Source: Tetrahymena elliotti 4EA (Eukaryota; Ciliophora; Oligohymenophorea; Hymenostomatida; Tetrahymenidae). Taken from it: a stretch of 64,000 nt of DNA. Within the stretch, counting starts at the first letter, position 1, and the number at the start of each line of letters is the position of its first letter. Under the pieces are notes generated by a model. That model did not search any database and had not been told where the DNA came from. It saw only the letters and a list, made by a program, of their open reading frames with translations. Position numbers and translations under genes: made by a program. This document shows positions 26,477 through 41,327 of the stretch, piece by piece. Location of the stretch: contig JH720323.1 of the NCBI GenBank assembly GCA_000231825.2, positions 1 to 64,000 of the forward strand. Direction: 5' to 3'.

Positions 26477-27665
26477 TTTAAAATTCTTAAAATTCTATGA
26501 AATATTCCTTTTATAATTTAAGTTTCTTTCTTTACAATTTAATAACTTTAAAATTTTGATAATTCAATTCGCTTGAAAATCTGTTGATATGATTGATTTT
26601 AATACACTAGTTTTTGATTATAACTTAGATTTTCATTCAACCCCTAAAGTTTTAACGAATATATTTATTTAGTCTTAATCTAATTTATGGTTGGAAGTTT
26701 TCTTCTAAATATTTCTATTAGTTAAATTATTTTAAAAGAAATATTTTCAAAAGTAAAATTATTTACAAAAATCAAACTGTAGAATATGAGGTATCCATTT
26801 TCAATTTAAAAATTAATTTAATTATCAAACTAAAATCAAAAATTCCTCAATACAAAAATAATAACATCAAATATTCTTTTTATTGAAATAATTTTCTTTT
26901 TATGAAATTATCTTTTTTTGAATTAATAAATACTCTGTTTTTAAAAAAAAATATTAATGCATTTTTATATAAGTAAGCTGCTCTTTCTTTACACTACTCA
27001 CTTACACCTACTACCTATATCATTTTTTACACGAAAAATTTAATGTATTTTATTTACACCAACTGGATTTTTCTTTCATAAAATTTTGTAGAGATTTAAT
27101 AAATTATGTGCTGAAAGATATCTCTGATCTGTCTTTTATACACCACTAATATTGGTAAATAAAACTATTTCTTATATCTTTTAATAGTAAGCAAGTTATA
27201 ATATCTTAATTATTTAAAATAATCTTATTAACTAATTTCATATCACATAAAAATAATCAATCTAAAAAATTTAGAATTTTTTGATAAAAGGGTGGGTAGA
27301 ACATAATAGATGGGTATTAGATTTTTTTTTTGAGTGGAAATTATTAATTAATTAGCTAATATATTTATTAGTTACAAATGTTTTTTTTTCATAAAAGAAA
27401 CAGCTATACTACTTTTAATACATAAAGTAGCTAATTAAAAAAATGTAATTAAAGCTTTGTAAATAAATGATAAATGATAATAGATATTATAGAATAGTAG
27501 AAAAAAATATAACCAACATTTTTCACATGTATAAAATAAAAATTTAAAATCTAATTTGATAAAAAATAAAATGATCTTTAACTAAAACAAATAACGTAAT
27601 ATATATTTTTTTCAACAAAAAAATAATTGTTAGATAAAAAATATCTTTTATATATTTAAATAATT
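26477..27665. other. Intergenic spacer (1.2 kb)
   Basis: A+T-rich sequence between two minus-strand genes; it should hold the promoter of the kelch gene and the 3' region of the MBOAT gene. Nothing else is recognised. Confidence 0.6.
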
Positions 27666-29810
27666 TCAGAAGTTCTTTTTTTCCATCACTCTTAGCTCCA
27701 TCATATACAAGGTTACACAACTAGTAATACATAATCCAACCATGAATTAGAAAACTCCTGTGATGCTAGAGAATGATTTTTGTAAGAACAAGATTAAAGT
27801 TTAGTAGCCAGTACCAAAGCCAATAAGGTTAGTGAATATTAAAAAGATAATATAAGATCCTCCACAGAAAGCGCAAATATATTTCCAATACGAAGTTCTG
27901 GTATATTTGTAGAATCTAGGTTTTTTGATTAATTATTTGACTCCTATTTCTGGGATTAAGCAAAGACAAATACCCCAAGCCCATAATATCAAGTTAATAT
28001 TTAAATCATGCCATATTGCAACAAAAGTGAAAACAATCCAGATATTCCAGTGCTTGGTCCTAGAACCTCCACAAGGTAAGTAAATGTATCTATTATTTAT
28101 GAGAAAATTAATTGAATTTAATATCTTTAAAGCCTAATTATTTTTTATTACCTAATTAGCCATTGGTTGAAACCTCTGTGCCATGATCTCCAGAATCCTT
28201 CAAAGCAATAGTTATTATTAACACATCTATTCATATTTTCAGGAACTTCAATGTCATCCCAAAGAGCCCAACATCTAGAGTATTTCCATAAACAGTTAAA
28301 CTTTTACCAAATAAACATCAAGGTATTGAATCCTATATTATATTGAGTTAATTATTAGAACAATATCTTTTAATTAAAGATTTGGTATTACCACACATAA
28401 ATAATTCCATAGAGTCCATCTTTCTCCAAATATGTTCATTTTCGCTCTTGGTAGCCAATGCAAATCCAAAGTTAATATGAATCCAGATTTCAAATACAAC
28501 ATAGATAAAAACTGTTCTGAGAGTGTATTTAAGCTTATCTTTAAATGTGTGAGTTTATTATGGACTTTTAATTTGACTATAGAAGGCATTGAAGGTGATG
28601 GGTGGTCCTTAAATTAAAACTGGTAGGTAAAGCATGTAACTGTAAAGTGTAAGCAAATTATATTCTTCTATTTCATGGAACTGTTCCTATCTTTCCTTCA
28701 AACATATGATCTTATTTTGGCATTAGGTGCATTCTGCTAAATGCTTATCTTTCTTCAAAGATCTGAATTGTAGCTTAGCCCAATGCTTTATTTTTTTAAA
28801 AAATATGAAGTCAAATTTAATTGGTTTTTATTTTTTTAAGTATTAAAAAAGGCTCTTTAACAAGTCATTTTTTGTAAATTATTAAAAAATTATTAAAGCT
28901 TTTAATGTGAGCAGAAATTATTAATTAAGTAACACTAAAAATCAAAATTTGAAAAGAAATTATGACTGACTGATTAAGTTTTTTTCCTAAGTTTAGTTAT
29001 ATGTAAATTGATTATTTCGTTGAAATAGTAATCTTTCTTTTGTTCTTGTGATCAAATGTTTGAAGAAAAAAAAATGAAATTTACCATATCCATGCAAAAT
29101 GAAATGACTCTGAGCATGGTCATATTGTACATAATATGCCATGAAACAACTTGATCTTTACGGGAATCTTCTAAGCCTTAAAGGAGATCAGTGTGGAAGA
29201 AATTGACAAGATTGAATCCATGATACTTATCATTTAAGAAGATCAAAGCAATATTGAAACCCCATAAAAGTACAGGGAACATCTTTTAGCCTGAAAACAA
29301 TTTTGCGAGTAAAAAGTTGAGAAGAGTAAAAAAGAGCCAGAAGACGAATCCACCTCTAAACATGTACATAAACATAGCTGCACCCATCATAATGTTGAAA
29401 AACATTAAAGCAGTCTTTGATTTTTGGGTTGTACAGAAGATCTTAACACACTTTGATAAAATAAGAAAGACAACTGTTGCTGAAAGCAAAATATGGAAAT
29501 TCTCTATAAAGGATCTCCACTAGGCATCAGACTTATCTTGGTAGTACCCATAGGGTCCCATTTCTACACCTAAAATAGGGGTTTCTAAATTTTTCTGGAC
29601 AGTTTTAAGGCCAAACTTAATTAACCAAAAAGACCATGCTCCACCTCCTATTAAGATCACAAGTTTTTCAAATTTGGTATTCTAAAAATACTTAATGTCA
29701 TCATCTATTTCCTTCTAAATTGCATCTTTCTTTGCCTATTATTCTCCCTTGCTGTCAATCAAAGCAGTTGACTCTAATGGGTCGTTTCTTTGCTATCCTT
29801 TAATAATCAT
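27666..29810 (-). CDS. GUP1/HHAT-like membrane-bound O-acyltransferase (MBOAT)
   Basis: 574 residues in four exons; introns 28786-29084 (299 nt), 28333-28391 and 28090-28151. Many hydrophobic helices run throughout. Family marks are YNLLTLYSYMLYLPVLIQGP, then [20 protein letters not shown], and GGSRTKHWNIWIVFTFVAIW followed by HD. This carries the near-invariant MBOAT histidine in the WHD context and the N/H-containing site before it. The order and the PCGGSRTKHWNIW block are closest to the GUP1/HHAT branch, whose yeast member remodels GPI-anchor lipids. A GPI-remodelling role in the ER is therefore the best guess. Codon use suggests solid expression. No signal peptide beyond the first helix. 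Confidence 0.9.
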
Positions 29811-30584
29811 TTTTACAATTAATACTTAAAAATATGTAAATTAATTAAATATATTTTTTATGATAAGTGTTCACTTATTTCAGCAATATTAATTTAATTT
29901 GACTAAAAGTGGAATAACAAAAAAAGTGGATATTTTGATAAAAATTGTTATATAACTCAAATGATTAGTATGATGCACAATCGTGTGATAAAAACACCAA
30001 TTATATGGGTAGATTTTAAATTAAAAAAATACAGCTTATTTTATAAGTTTACTCAATATTTTTACATTGTCTCAATAATCACATCTCACAAAATGACTTC
30101 CTTATGCTATCTTTACTCCTATTGAGCATAATGGTTGCTGTTCTTAAAGAAAAAATAAAGTTACTCTTAGAAGATATTACAAAAATTTTAAATACTCGGT
30201 CCCATATTCTAGAGACTTTTTGATAAAATTGAGTTTGTTTATTCAGAATTTATTTGTTATATTTATTTATTTTTTTGTTTAAGATAAACTGAAATAAGAA
30301 TTAACAAATTGAGATGTAAAAATTAATTTAGTGCGTTCATGTTTATATTTCACAAAAAGATTGATCGATCACACATATTTTGTAAATATTGCAATTAAAA
30401 TTTATTATTTGTAAACATAACAAAAAGCTGATTGGTAAATGTAATATATAATAGAAGTCAAGATAATTTAATTTCTGTAATAAAGCTAGTTAATTTCTTA
30501 ATTTTAGCTTTTGAATTATTTTTCCTTACTCATTTAATTTGCAAAAAAATACTTAGAAACGAAACAAGATTAAATCATAAAAAT
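29811..30584. other. Intergenic spacer
   Basis: A+T-rich, between the MBOAT start and the helicase stop (both minus strand). Short standard-code frames here look like chance. Nothing is recognised. Confidence 0.6.
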
Positions 30585-33002
<2,418 letters not shown>

Positions 33003-33928
33003 TTTCTACTATTAAATAAAGCTTAAAATCTATTAAATAGATAAATAGTAATTAATTATTAATATTGTCTAGATATTAAATCTAAATTCATAACAAATAA
33101 TTATAAAATTATTATGTCCATAAAATAATGTTTTAACTTTTTAAATCAACTATTTTGAAACACCAATTTAAAATAATATTAAGAATATTTTCCTCAAAAA
33201 AAACTACAAATAAAATTTTATCTTTCATTTTAATCCTTATTTGATCCAATCAATATAAAAAATATTGTAAAATTAGTATTTTATTTGCTATTTTTACGAT
33301 TTTAAAAAAGATACTCAATAAAAATATTTTTGCAAGAAATTATGTTTTTTTGTTTTTAAAATAAATTATTAAAATATTTTCCATTCATTTTTAAATTTCA
33401 ATACTAAATATGCTTTAACAAATATGAAGTCATTCAATTTAGATCATATTTATTTTTAGCATCTAAATAAAAATATTCAAAATTGCAGAGACAAGAAGAG
33501 AAGAATATTTATTTATTTATTTATTTTCAAAAACAGACATTTTGAAAAGTAGATTACTTTAACTTTGCTGAATGATCATATCCTTTGAATTAAAAAATGT
33601 TTTTTAAAAATTCAAAATTCAAAATGTTTGATTCTTTATTTATTATTGAATGAAAATAGAGTAAAAATATAAGTTTGAAATCTAAATTTGAAATATCTAA
33701 AAGGAATGAAATAGAGCTTATTTTACTAGAATCTAAAATGGAATGAAATAGGATTAGTTTAATAATTTTTTGGAAAGAAAAATTGAGTAAACAATTTTAA
33801 TAAATGTTTAATATAAATTAAGTTTTGCTAAATATAAAAGAAAGTGTTGATTATTTTTAATTTATAGATTAATTAATATATAAAGATTTGTTTTATTTAT
33901 TGTATGATTGGATTGGTATTTATTAGAT
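33003..33928. other. Intergenic spacer
   Basis: A+T-rich. Contains two copies of ggaatgaaatag (near 33702 and 33739) about 37 bases apart. No gene is recognised. Confidence 0.6.
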
Positions 33929-34552
33929 TCAGCAGCATTGGGCTTATTTTTTTTTCTCTTAGATAGCTGGGCCAGCTTTAAGATGCTACTTTTCTTTTAA
34001 AAGTTAATCCCTTGAAATTTGCTTGGTATATTATTAGATGAGTTCTTAAGTTAATTTAAGGAAACATTAATCAACATTTTATTTAGTTTTAGCAGAAGTT
34101 TCTATATATTCCATACCCAATTCTTATGCTAAATTGCATGCTTCTTCATAGTCGACTGCTCTGTGTTGACAAAGATCAGCTTTGTTTCCAACGAGAATTT
34201 ACTTAACATCGTTTTTGGAATTCTATTTGCATTTGTCAAACCATTTATAGACATCCAAGAAGGTTTAACGATCAGTAAGATCAAAAACAATAATGCATGC
34301 ATGGATACCCTTATAGTAAGCTTTAATGATAGCATCAAATCTTTCTTATCCTGCAGTATCCCAAATATTAAGCTTAACTATTTTGTCATCAACAGTAAAT
34401 GAACGAATTTTGAAATCAACACCAATTGTAGGCATAAGAGATTCATTATAAAAATCATCTGTAAATCTCATCATCAAAGAACTTTTGCCAACTGATGAAC
34501 TTCCAGTGATGGCAATCTTGAAAGCATAGTCATAATCTTGTTAAAGAGTCAT
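33929..34552 (-). CDS. Rab-family small GTPase
   Basis: An intronless 207-residue protein. P-loop GSSSVGKSS (residues 17-25), switch [13 protein letters not shown], switch II WDTAGQERFDAI with its Gln encoded by TAA (34346-34348), NKAD and ETSAK guanine-specificity motifs, and a CC C-terminus (AQCC) for double geranylgeranylation. All nucleotide-binding residues are intact. Switch regions resemble Rab1/8-type, but the [20 protein letters not shown] strand is common to many Rabs, so the sub-class is open. It acts on membranes in vesicle traffic. Divergent from the K+-channel gene. Confidence 0.95.
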
Positions 34553-36132
34553 TTTTTTTAATTTGTTTAAATAGATCTAATTTATTTTTTGAGTTTAAAT
34601 TTATGATAATTATGAATGACTCTTAAGTTAATATAAAATACCTAGAGGTTTGTTAAAATCTGATCAATTTTTTATTTGAAAATGAGAAAATTTACAAAAA
34701 TATAAATTTTAGATTTAATCAGAAAATCAAACTCAATATATTTCTTTATCTAAAATTTGAAAATTTATCTGACAGAAAGTCAAATAACAAATAAACAAGC
34801 TTTGACCCAAAATTTTTTTGTCTTGTCTATCAAGTATCAATCTAGTTTAATTTGATAAACAAATAAATTTGCTGTTAATCTTTTTTCTCATATTATAGAA
34901 ATGATAAAGTTTTTTAACAAAGTCCCTTTCTACACTAAAGTATTTATGTAATAGAAAAGTAAACAATATATTTTGAAATAGAAAAAAATATTTTTATTGT
35001 AACTTGGGTATAAAAAATAAAGCTAAAATAATAAGTGATCATTTTAGATGAATAAATTGTAAAATAAAGCCAATTATTAATTTTTATATGATAATTCATT
35101 CAAAATTTTGGAGGTTATTTATTTGTATATAGAAATAAATAAAAATATAACATTCTAAATGAGTAATTGCTTAAATATTTAAAAATTTTATTTAAACTGA
35201 ATATTGTTTTATGACTTATGTAGACATATTTTTTTACTAAAATTTACTAAATAAAAGCAATTAATTTATTTTCTCAAGCTTTCAAAATATACTATTAAGT
35301 CTACTTTTGCGTTTGGTAAAGTAAATTGTAAAAAATGTGTGAGATAATCCATATTTCCTGAATAAAAAAGATAGATTTATTTTTTAAGGTAAAAATGGAA
35401 TTTAAAACATTTAATATTAGCTAAATTAAGCTTACAAATATTAAAATAAGATTTAAAAATGGAAGATTAATCAAATTTTATTTTAAAGTTATTCAGAATT
35501 CACTAAATAAAAAAGTGCACAAATATAAAATTAAAGGAAAAAAGATGATTGACTTTACTGATATAAATTCATTTAAAATATTATATTTGAATGTTATAAA
35601 AATAAATTAAAGAAGATTTAATAGATTTTTTTTAAAAAAATAAGCATTTTGTATTCATCATTTTTTTACATTTGATAAAGCAATTTTTATTTTTAATAAC
35701 TTTAACAATATTATGGTAAAATCTAAAAAATAATAGTTAATTTTAAAATCAAAAAAAATAAAAATTATTTATTTCTATTATTAATTACCACAAAAAAATA
35801 TTATTTTATTAAAATGTTCATAGTAATTATACATTTCTTCATTTAAAGAATTTAAAGAAGGAATAAATAAATGAAAATAATAATAAAATTTCTTTGTAAT
35901 TAAAATTAATTTTTATATTCAATTTAACTTCTTATTTAATTTTACTATCTTAACCATTAATTTATTGTATTTTACAATCTCAGTTTGTGGTTAACTTAAT
36001 CTTTTCAATTTAATTGACTCAGTTTAATAAAAAAATTACTAGAACTAAAAACAATTACAACTATTTCTACTTAAGGATTGTCAAAGAAAAAATACAAATT
36101 ATAGTTTATTTAGTGAATCATTATTCCATAGC
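34553..36132. other. Divergent intergenic region (1.6 kb)
   Basis: A+T-rich region between the Rab start (minus) and the channel start (plus); it should carry both promoters. No further gene or RNA is recognised. Confidence 0.6.
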
Positions 36133-39100
36133 ATGCACAAGCTGCTTAAAGGAGGGTCATCTTTTTCTGTAAAAAGTCAGATGACTGGTCAATAAGATAC
36201 ACTAAAAAGCCAAAATAATAAAGTAATGCCTAATAATAGATTTTCAACGAAAAGTATATTTCTAAATGCTAGATTAAAAATTAGAGTTAGTAGATTTCTT
36301 ACTGCTTTATCTGCAAGAAGATTCACTCATTTAACTCCTTAATTATTTTAAAAGATTAATGATAAATCTTGTTTTCTTAGCTCAACAAACAAAGCTAAGG
36401 AATATAATAAAATTTAAGTAGAAGATGAACATTAATCAAGTCTTCTACATAATTCAACATTGCCAAATAGAAGCAACTCTAGATTTAGCAAAAAGAAAAA
36501 TACCTGCTAAATATTAATTTAGCAATTGAAATTTATACTTAAGAGTATTCCAATAGTAAATCCTAACTCTCTCCCTAAGTTGGTATGGGATTCTCTGTTA
36601 AGCTTTGTAATTGTCTTAATGTTAACAGTAGTACCTGTTAAAATGGCAGTATAGGATCATTTTCTATCTTACTATTTAGGGACAGAGCTTGTATTAATAA
36701 TGATTATCATACTAACAATAATTGATATACTTATAAATTTAAATACAGCTTTTTTTAAGAATGGTAAAATTGTTGTTGATAGGGTGTAAATTGTATTGAA
36801 TTATTTTAGCCAAGTAGGAGTTTGTGATTTTTTAATAATGTAGGCTCTTCTTTATGAATTGGCATAAAATTATTATAATGAATCATAAAATAATCTATCA
36901 CTTGACTTGAAAGAGAATTGGTTTTATCAATCTTAATAAATACTTCTTTTATGTTTATTTTATTTAAAATCATAAAAGTTAAACAAGTTCTTTTACAAAG
37001 TGGAAGAAATGCTCAGCTTTAAGAGAAGGACAACAAATTTTCTTTCTTTAGTAAAACTCCTATTCTTTATTTTAAAAGTAGGCCATATATTTGCTTGTTT
37101 ATGGCTTTTTGTAGGCAGATAAAACAGAGATAATTCATGGCTTAAAAATTTATCTGATAATTGGAAAGACTAATACATAAAATCTTTTTATTTTATTGCA
37201 GTCACAATGACAACTATAGGGTATGGAGACATAGTTCCAACCAATATTACTGAGACTATAATAAGCATATTTAGCATGATTATTGCTGCTGGTGTTTTCG
37301 GTTATACAATAAACAGTATTGGTACTATATTCTTATAATTAAAAAAAGAAGATGAGTAAATATAAGAAAATTTATTTACAATTAATCGTTACATGAGTGA
37401 AAAAAACATTTCTAGAGAATTACAGCAATCGATTCGTGAGTATTTAGAATATCATTGGAGTTAATGGAAAGATGATAATTCAGAAGAAGAGTAAAAAATT
37501 CTATAACAATTATCAGAGGAAATGAGAATGTCTTTATTATTATAAGCAAATAAAATGATATTGAATGATTGCTAATTTTTACAAAAGAATTTTTCTTAAG
37601 AAGCTCTTCAGAATTGCGTCAATATAATTAAAGAAAAAAAACTGACACCTAACGAATTTTTGATAAATTCTATTGATGATAATAGTAAAAACGGTATTCT
37701 TTTTTTTGTAGAAAGAGGTGAAATAGATATTTACTAAGAATTTTCACTGAGCCATATCCAATAAGTAGGCTAAACTGATCAGCCACTATAAAATATTCCA
37801 TATTTTTTAACTATGAGTTAGAATTTATAATCGCAAACATAGAATTTGTTGTTAAAAGGAAGCAATGAGTAAAATAATTTAATGATTAATGAAAGACAGT
37901 ACACAGAAAATAGTAAACCAAAGATGTAAATTTAAACAATAAAGAAAGGATAATATTTTGGAGAAAACTCTTTTTTTACTAACATGTCTAATAAATTTAT
38001 TGCTAGATCAAGAGGTTTTTCAAAAGTACTTTACATTGAGAGAGATCATTTTATTGAGTTTCTGAAAGCTAATCACTTTAATGAAGATTATGAAAGATTT
38101 TGTCATTTAAAAGATAGCATACTTCAAAATGATTTGACATATTTACACTAGAAATGCTTTATTTGTAAAAATTTAGAACATAATCCTCTTTAATGCTCTT
38201 ATGTTCATCATCAGCCATTAAAAATGTTTATATTAAAGAAGTTTAACTTTAGTAAAGATATAAGAAACAGAGAGAAAAAGAGAAGAAGAAAAGTCCCATA
38301 AAAAAATTGTTTAACATATTTGGATGATATTTATGAGCAATTTGAGAAATTTATTCAAAAAAATGAAAGTTATATTGAAGAAAATATATAGTTAGTTGAT
38401 TACACAATGTCAGATATATCTGATGATTTTGATGATAGTGAGAGCAGTAGTAGTGATTCAAATAGTTCATCAACAGTTTAAGAAGAATAAAATAATGATA
38501 GCAATAAGTTAAAGCAACCTTAAAATATCTAAATTGAAAATTGTAAAGATGATGAGATCTAAAAACATTCTAATGATATTAGTGGTATAGATAGTATCAA
38601 TCAGTGTTAATCTTCAACAACTGAAACTAAAAAATTAAAATAATAAGAAAATAAAACAAAATGCAACTAGGTATTACCCACAAAGAATAAATAAATGAGA
38701 AGAAAAAGCTTTTCAAAAGCTAAAACAACAATAAAATTTTAAAGTGTGAAAGAACAAGAAAGTCAATCAGATTCATCTGAAAGTTCTGACATTAATAGCT
38801 AAAATTAAATAGATAAAAAATCACATCAATCTTTAGGAAGTTAAAAAAAAATAGAACATATTTATATTATTAACGGGATCTCTAAAAAGGAGACTGGTGA
38901 TAGTAATGATCATCCATAAAATTCAATAATATCTAAAAAATAAAAATAACAAGAAAATAAAATAAGGTTTAACGAAGTACAGCCTACTAAATATAGGTAA
39001 AATGAACCAACAAGCTTTTAGAAATCCAAAACAACCATAAGATTTTAGAATATGAAAGAATAAGACAGCTCATCAGATTCTTCAAAAAGTTCTGATGTGA

Positions 39101-40623
39101 ACAGCTAAAATTAAATTTAGAAAAAAACCCATTAATCTTTAGGAAGTTAAAAAAAAATAGATTAGACTGAAAACAGTAAAGGGATAAAGGAAGATGATAA
39201 TGGTAAAAAATAGAAACTGTAAGAAAATAAAATAAAATTTAATTAAGTTTTTCCAACAAAATAAAAATAAATCTAACCAACAAATTTTTAAAAATCAAAG
39301 ACAACAATAAAGTTTTTAAATACGAAACAAGAATCAAGTCACTCAGATTCTTCTGAAAGTTTTGATAGTAAAAATTAGAGTTAAGTTGAGGAATAATCCC
39401 ATTAATCTTTAGAAAGTTAAAAAAAAATAGATTAATACAATAATAATAATTGGGCTGCTAAAAAATTAAATCAAAATAGTGAAAGAGATATTATTCCCAG
39501 CATTTCTTCTTTTAAGAGAATATAAACTTAAGAAGATTCACTAAAAGGGTTTGTAAGACAAATGACTCAAAGAAATATTGAAAGACAGCCTAATAAACGT
39601 TAGTCAATGAATCCATTTCAAAGATTAAAAACAATAAAAGCTGGATTGATTTAAAGAAATACAATAAGGCAAAGCAATTTTATAGAAGGTTTTCATTTCT
39701 AAAATTAAGACCAACATGAAAGTTACAATGAGCAAAAATAAAGCAGTAACCAATTAGAGAAAAAGGAAAAAGAAGAGAATAGTTCTGTGAAAAAGTAAAA
39801 AAAACTGTAATTGCAGCACTAATAAGACTACTCAAATGATAACTTTTTTTAGTCTGATTTTGCATTTATTTCTTAATTTGAAAAAATGAAGAATTACAAA
39901 CATTATTTTCCTAGGTTCAATTCAGAAAAAATATTAAATAAATTGAGGAAAAAAAGGATTCAAGGAAATAATATTCTGAAGTTAACTCTGTAAGCAAAAT
40001 CTAAAGTTAATTAAGCAAGAAGAGAGAGTATATTTTAAGTGTTCTAACAATAATTAAATTTTGTTAAAACATAAAGACTTTCAGATAAATTTAAATAGGA
40101 ATCACTATTTTCATAGTAGTCTAATGAAAATTCTAATAATAATTAATCAACTCAGTAAAATGAGCAAAAAATTAAAGTCACACAAATTCAAGAAGATAAT
40201 AAAGAAATTTCTAATGTTGATAATAATAACAACAAGGGCAATAGCAATAAAAACAGTAATTTGGCTGACAAAAGAATTTTTAATCAAAGTGAATCATTCA
40301 AAGTTGAAACAATGCCAAATTAAAGCAATAAAAATTTAATAAAAAATTTTAAATTAGATTTATTTAAAAAACCTTTGTCCCCTCTTTCCCCTCAGCAAAA
40401 GATGTTTTTAAGCATAAATAGCAAAAAAAATTCATCTTCTGAAGAAATTAATTATGATTTGGAAGATGAAGATTTTAATCTAGATAAAAGTTTAACTGGA
40501 AGTGGATATAACAGGTTAAAGCTCAGTATGACCCCTTCAAATTTTACTAGATACAATTCTATAAAAAATGATACTTAACAAGGAGAAGATAATTAATCTG
40601 AAATATATTAATCCAATATATGA
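36133..40623 (+). CDS. K+-channel-type protein with cyclic-nucleotide-binding fold and repetitive tail
   Basis: An intronless 1,496-residue protein. Hydrophobic helices lie at about residues 155-300. The pore helix and filter read SFYFIAVTMTTIGYGDIVP (TTIGYGD at about 360-366), the K+ signature. A C-linker follows (LQQSIREYLEYHWSQWKDD, EEMRMSLLL), then a cyclic-nucleotide-binding fold at about 516-655 whose middle is split by an ~80-residue Gln/Asn insert (LFFVERGEIDIY ... YFGENSFFTNMSNKFIARSR ... VLYIERDHFIEF). The helix before the pore lacks an obvious Arg/Lys-every-third pattern, so voltage sensing may be weak. A Cys/His cluster (CFICKNLEHNPLQCSYVHH) and an ~830-residue low-complexity tail with three repeats complete it. 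Related to the EAG/HCN/CNG group that ciliates have expanded. Likely in the surface or ciliary membrane. Confidence 0.92.
38721..39434 (+). repeat. Three tandem repeats in the channel's C-terminal tail
   Basis: Three units start near 38721, 39028 and 39299. Each has TTIKF/TTIRF, then EQ..(S)SDSSESSD, NSQNQI and HQSLGSQKKI. The spacing between HQSL blocks is about 310 and 270 bases (90-103 residues). The units differ by substitutions and small indels. The core is Ser/Asp-rich and basic, a possible phosphorylation region. Confidence 0.75.
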
Positions 40624-41327
40624 TTGATTCTATTCAATTATAAAATGTTTTTTAGTCTAACCTAAATTTAATTAAAATATTAGTTCTCAATTTTTAAAAT
40701 TTTAATTTTTGGTATTTTGATAAAGTAAACTAATATTTATTATGAATAATTTAGGAGACACCATCCATAATATTTGAATGTTAAATTTTGATCCTATCAG
40801 TGATCTATTCTATTAAATTAGAAAGTTTTCTAAATTAAATCTACAATTAATTAAAAAGTAGTTACTCTATTTTAAAAATTATAATTTTTTGTCTTTAAAT
40901 ATAGTATTTTCTAAGTAAAATTGAATAGACTCCTTTCGAATATTGTAAATTTAATAGGAAATATATGAACTATTTTATTTTCATTTTTCATATTCTATCT
41001 CATAATATTTACTTTTAACACAATTTATACTTTTTATAATAATTTTTTTTGCTTTATTATTAATCATAGTGGATTTATTAAACTAAAATAAATTTAGAAA
41101 TATAAAATTTATTGATTACATTTTTTTAATTATGCTTTGATAACTAAAATAATTATTTTCAAAATTGTTAAAATATTTGTTTATCTAAGCTAGTAAGAAT
41201 TATTGTCTTATTTTTGATAGAAGTAATATTTTATCAGTATTTGTAAAGAAATTCTTAAATAATTTAAAGTATCTTTTAATGATTAATTAATAACTAAAAA
41301 ATACAATTATTTATCAGATTCTTCCAA
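40624..41327. other. Intergenic spacer
   Basis: A+T-rich sequence between two plus-strand genes. Nothing is recognised. Confidence 0.6.

Noticed and set aside
28432..29523. Plus-strand frames of 61-68 codons at 28432 and 29317
   Set aside because: Antisense to exons of the MBOAT gene, whose motifs and splice sites are convincing.
34163..34402. Plus-strand 79-codon frame
   Set aside because: Antisense to the Rab GTPase.
40061..40339. 92-codon plus-strand frame
   Set aside because: Out-of-frame reading of the channel's low-complexity tail.
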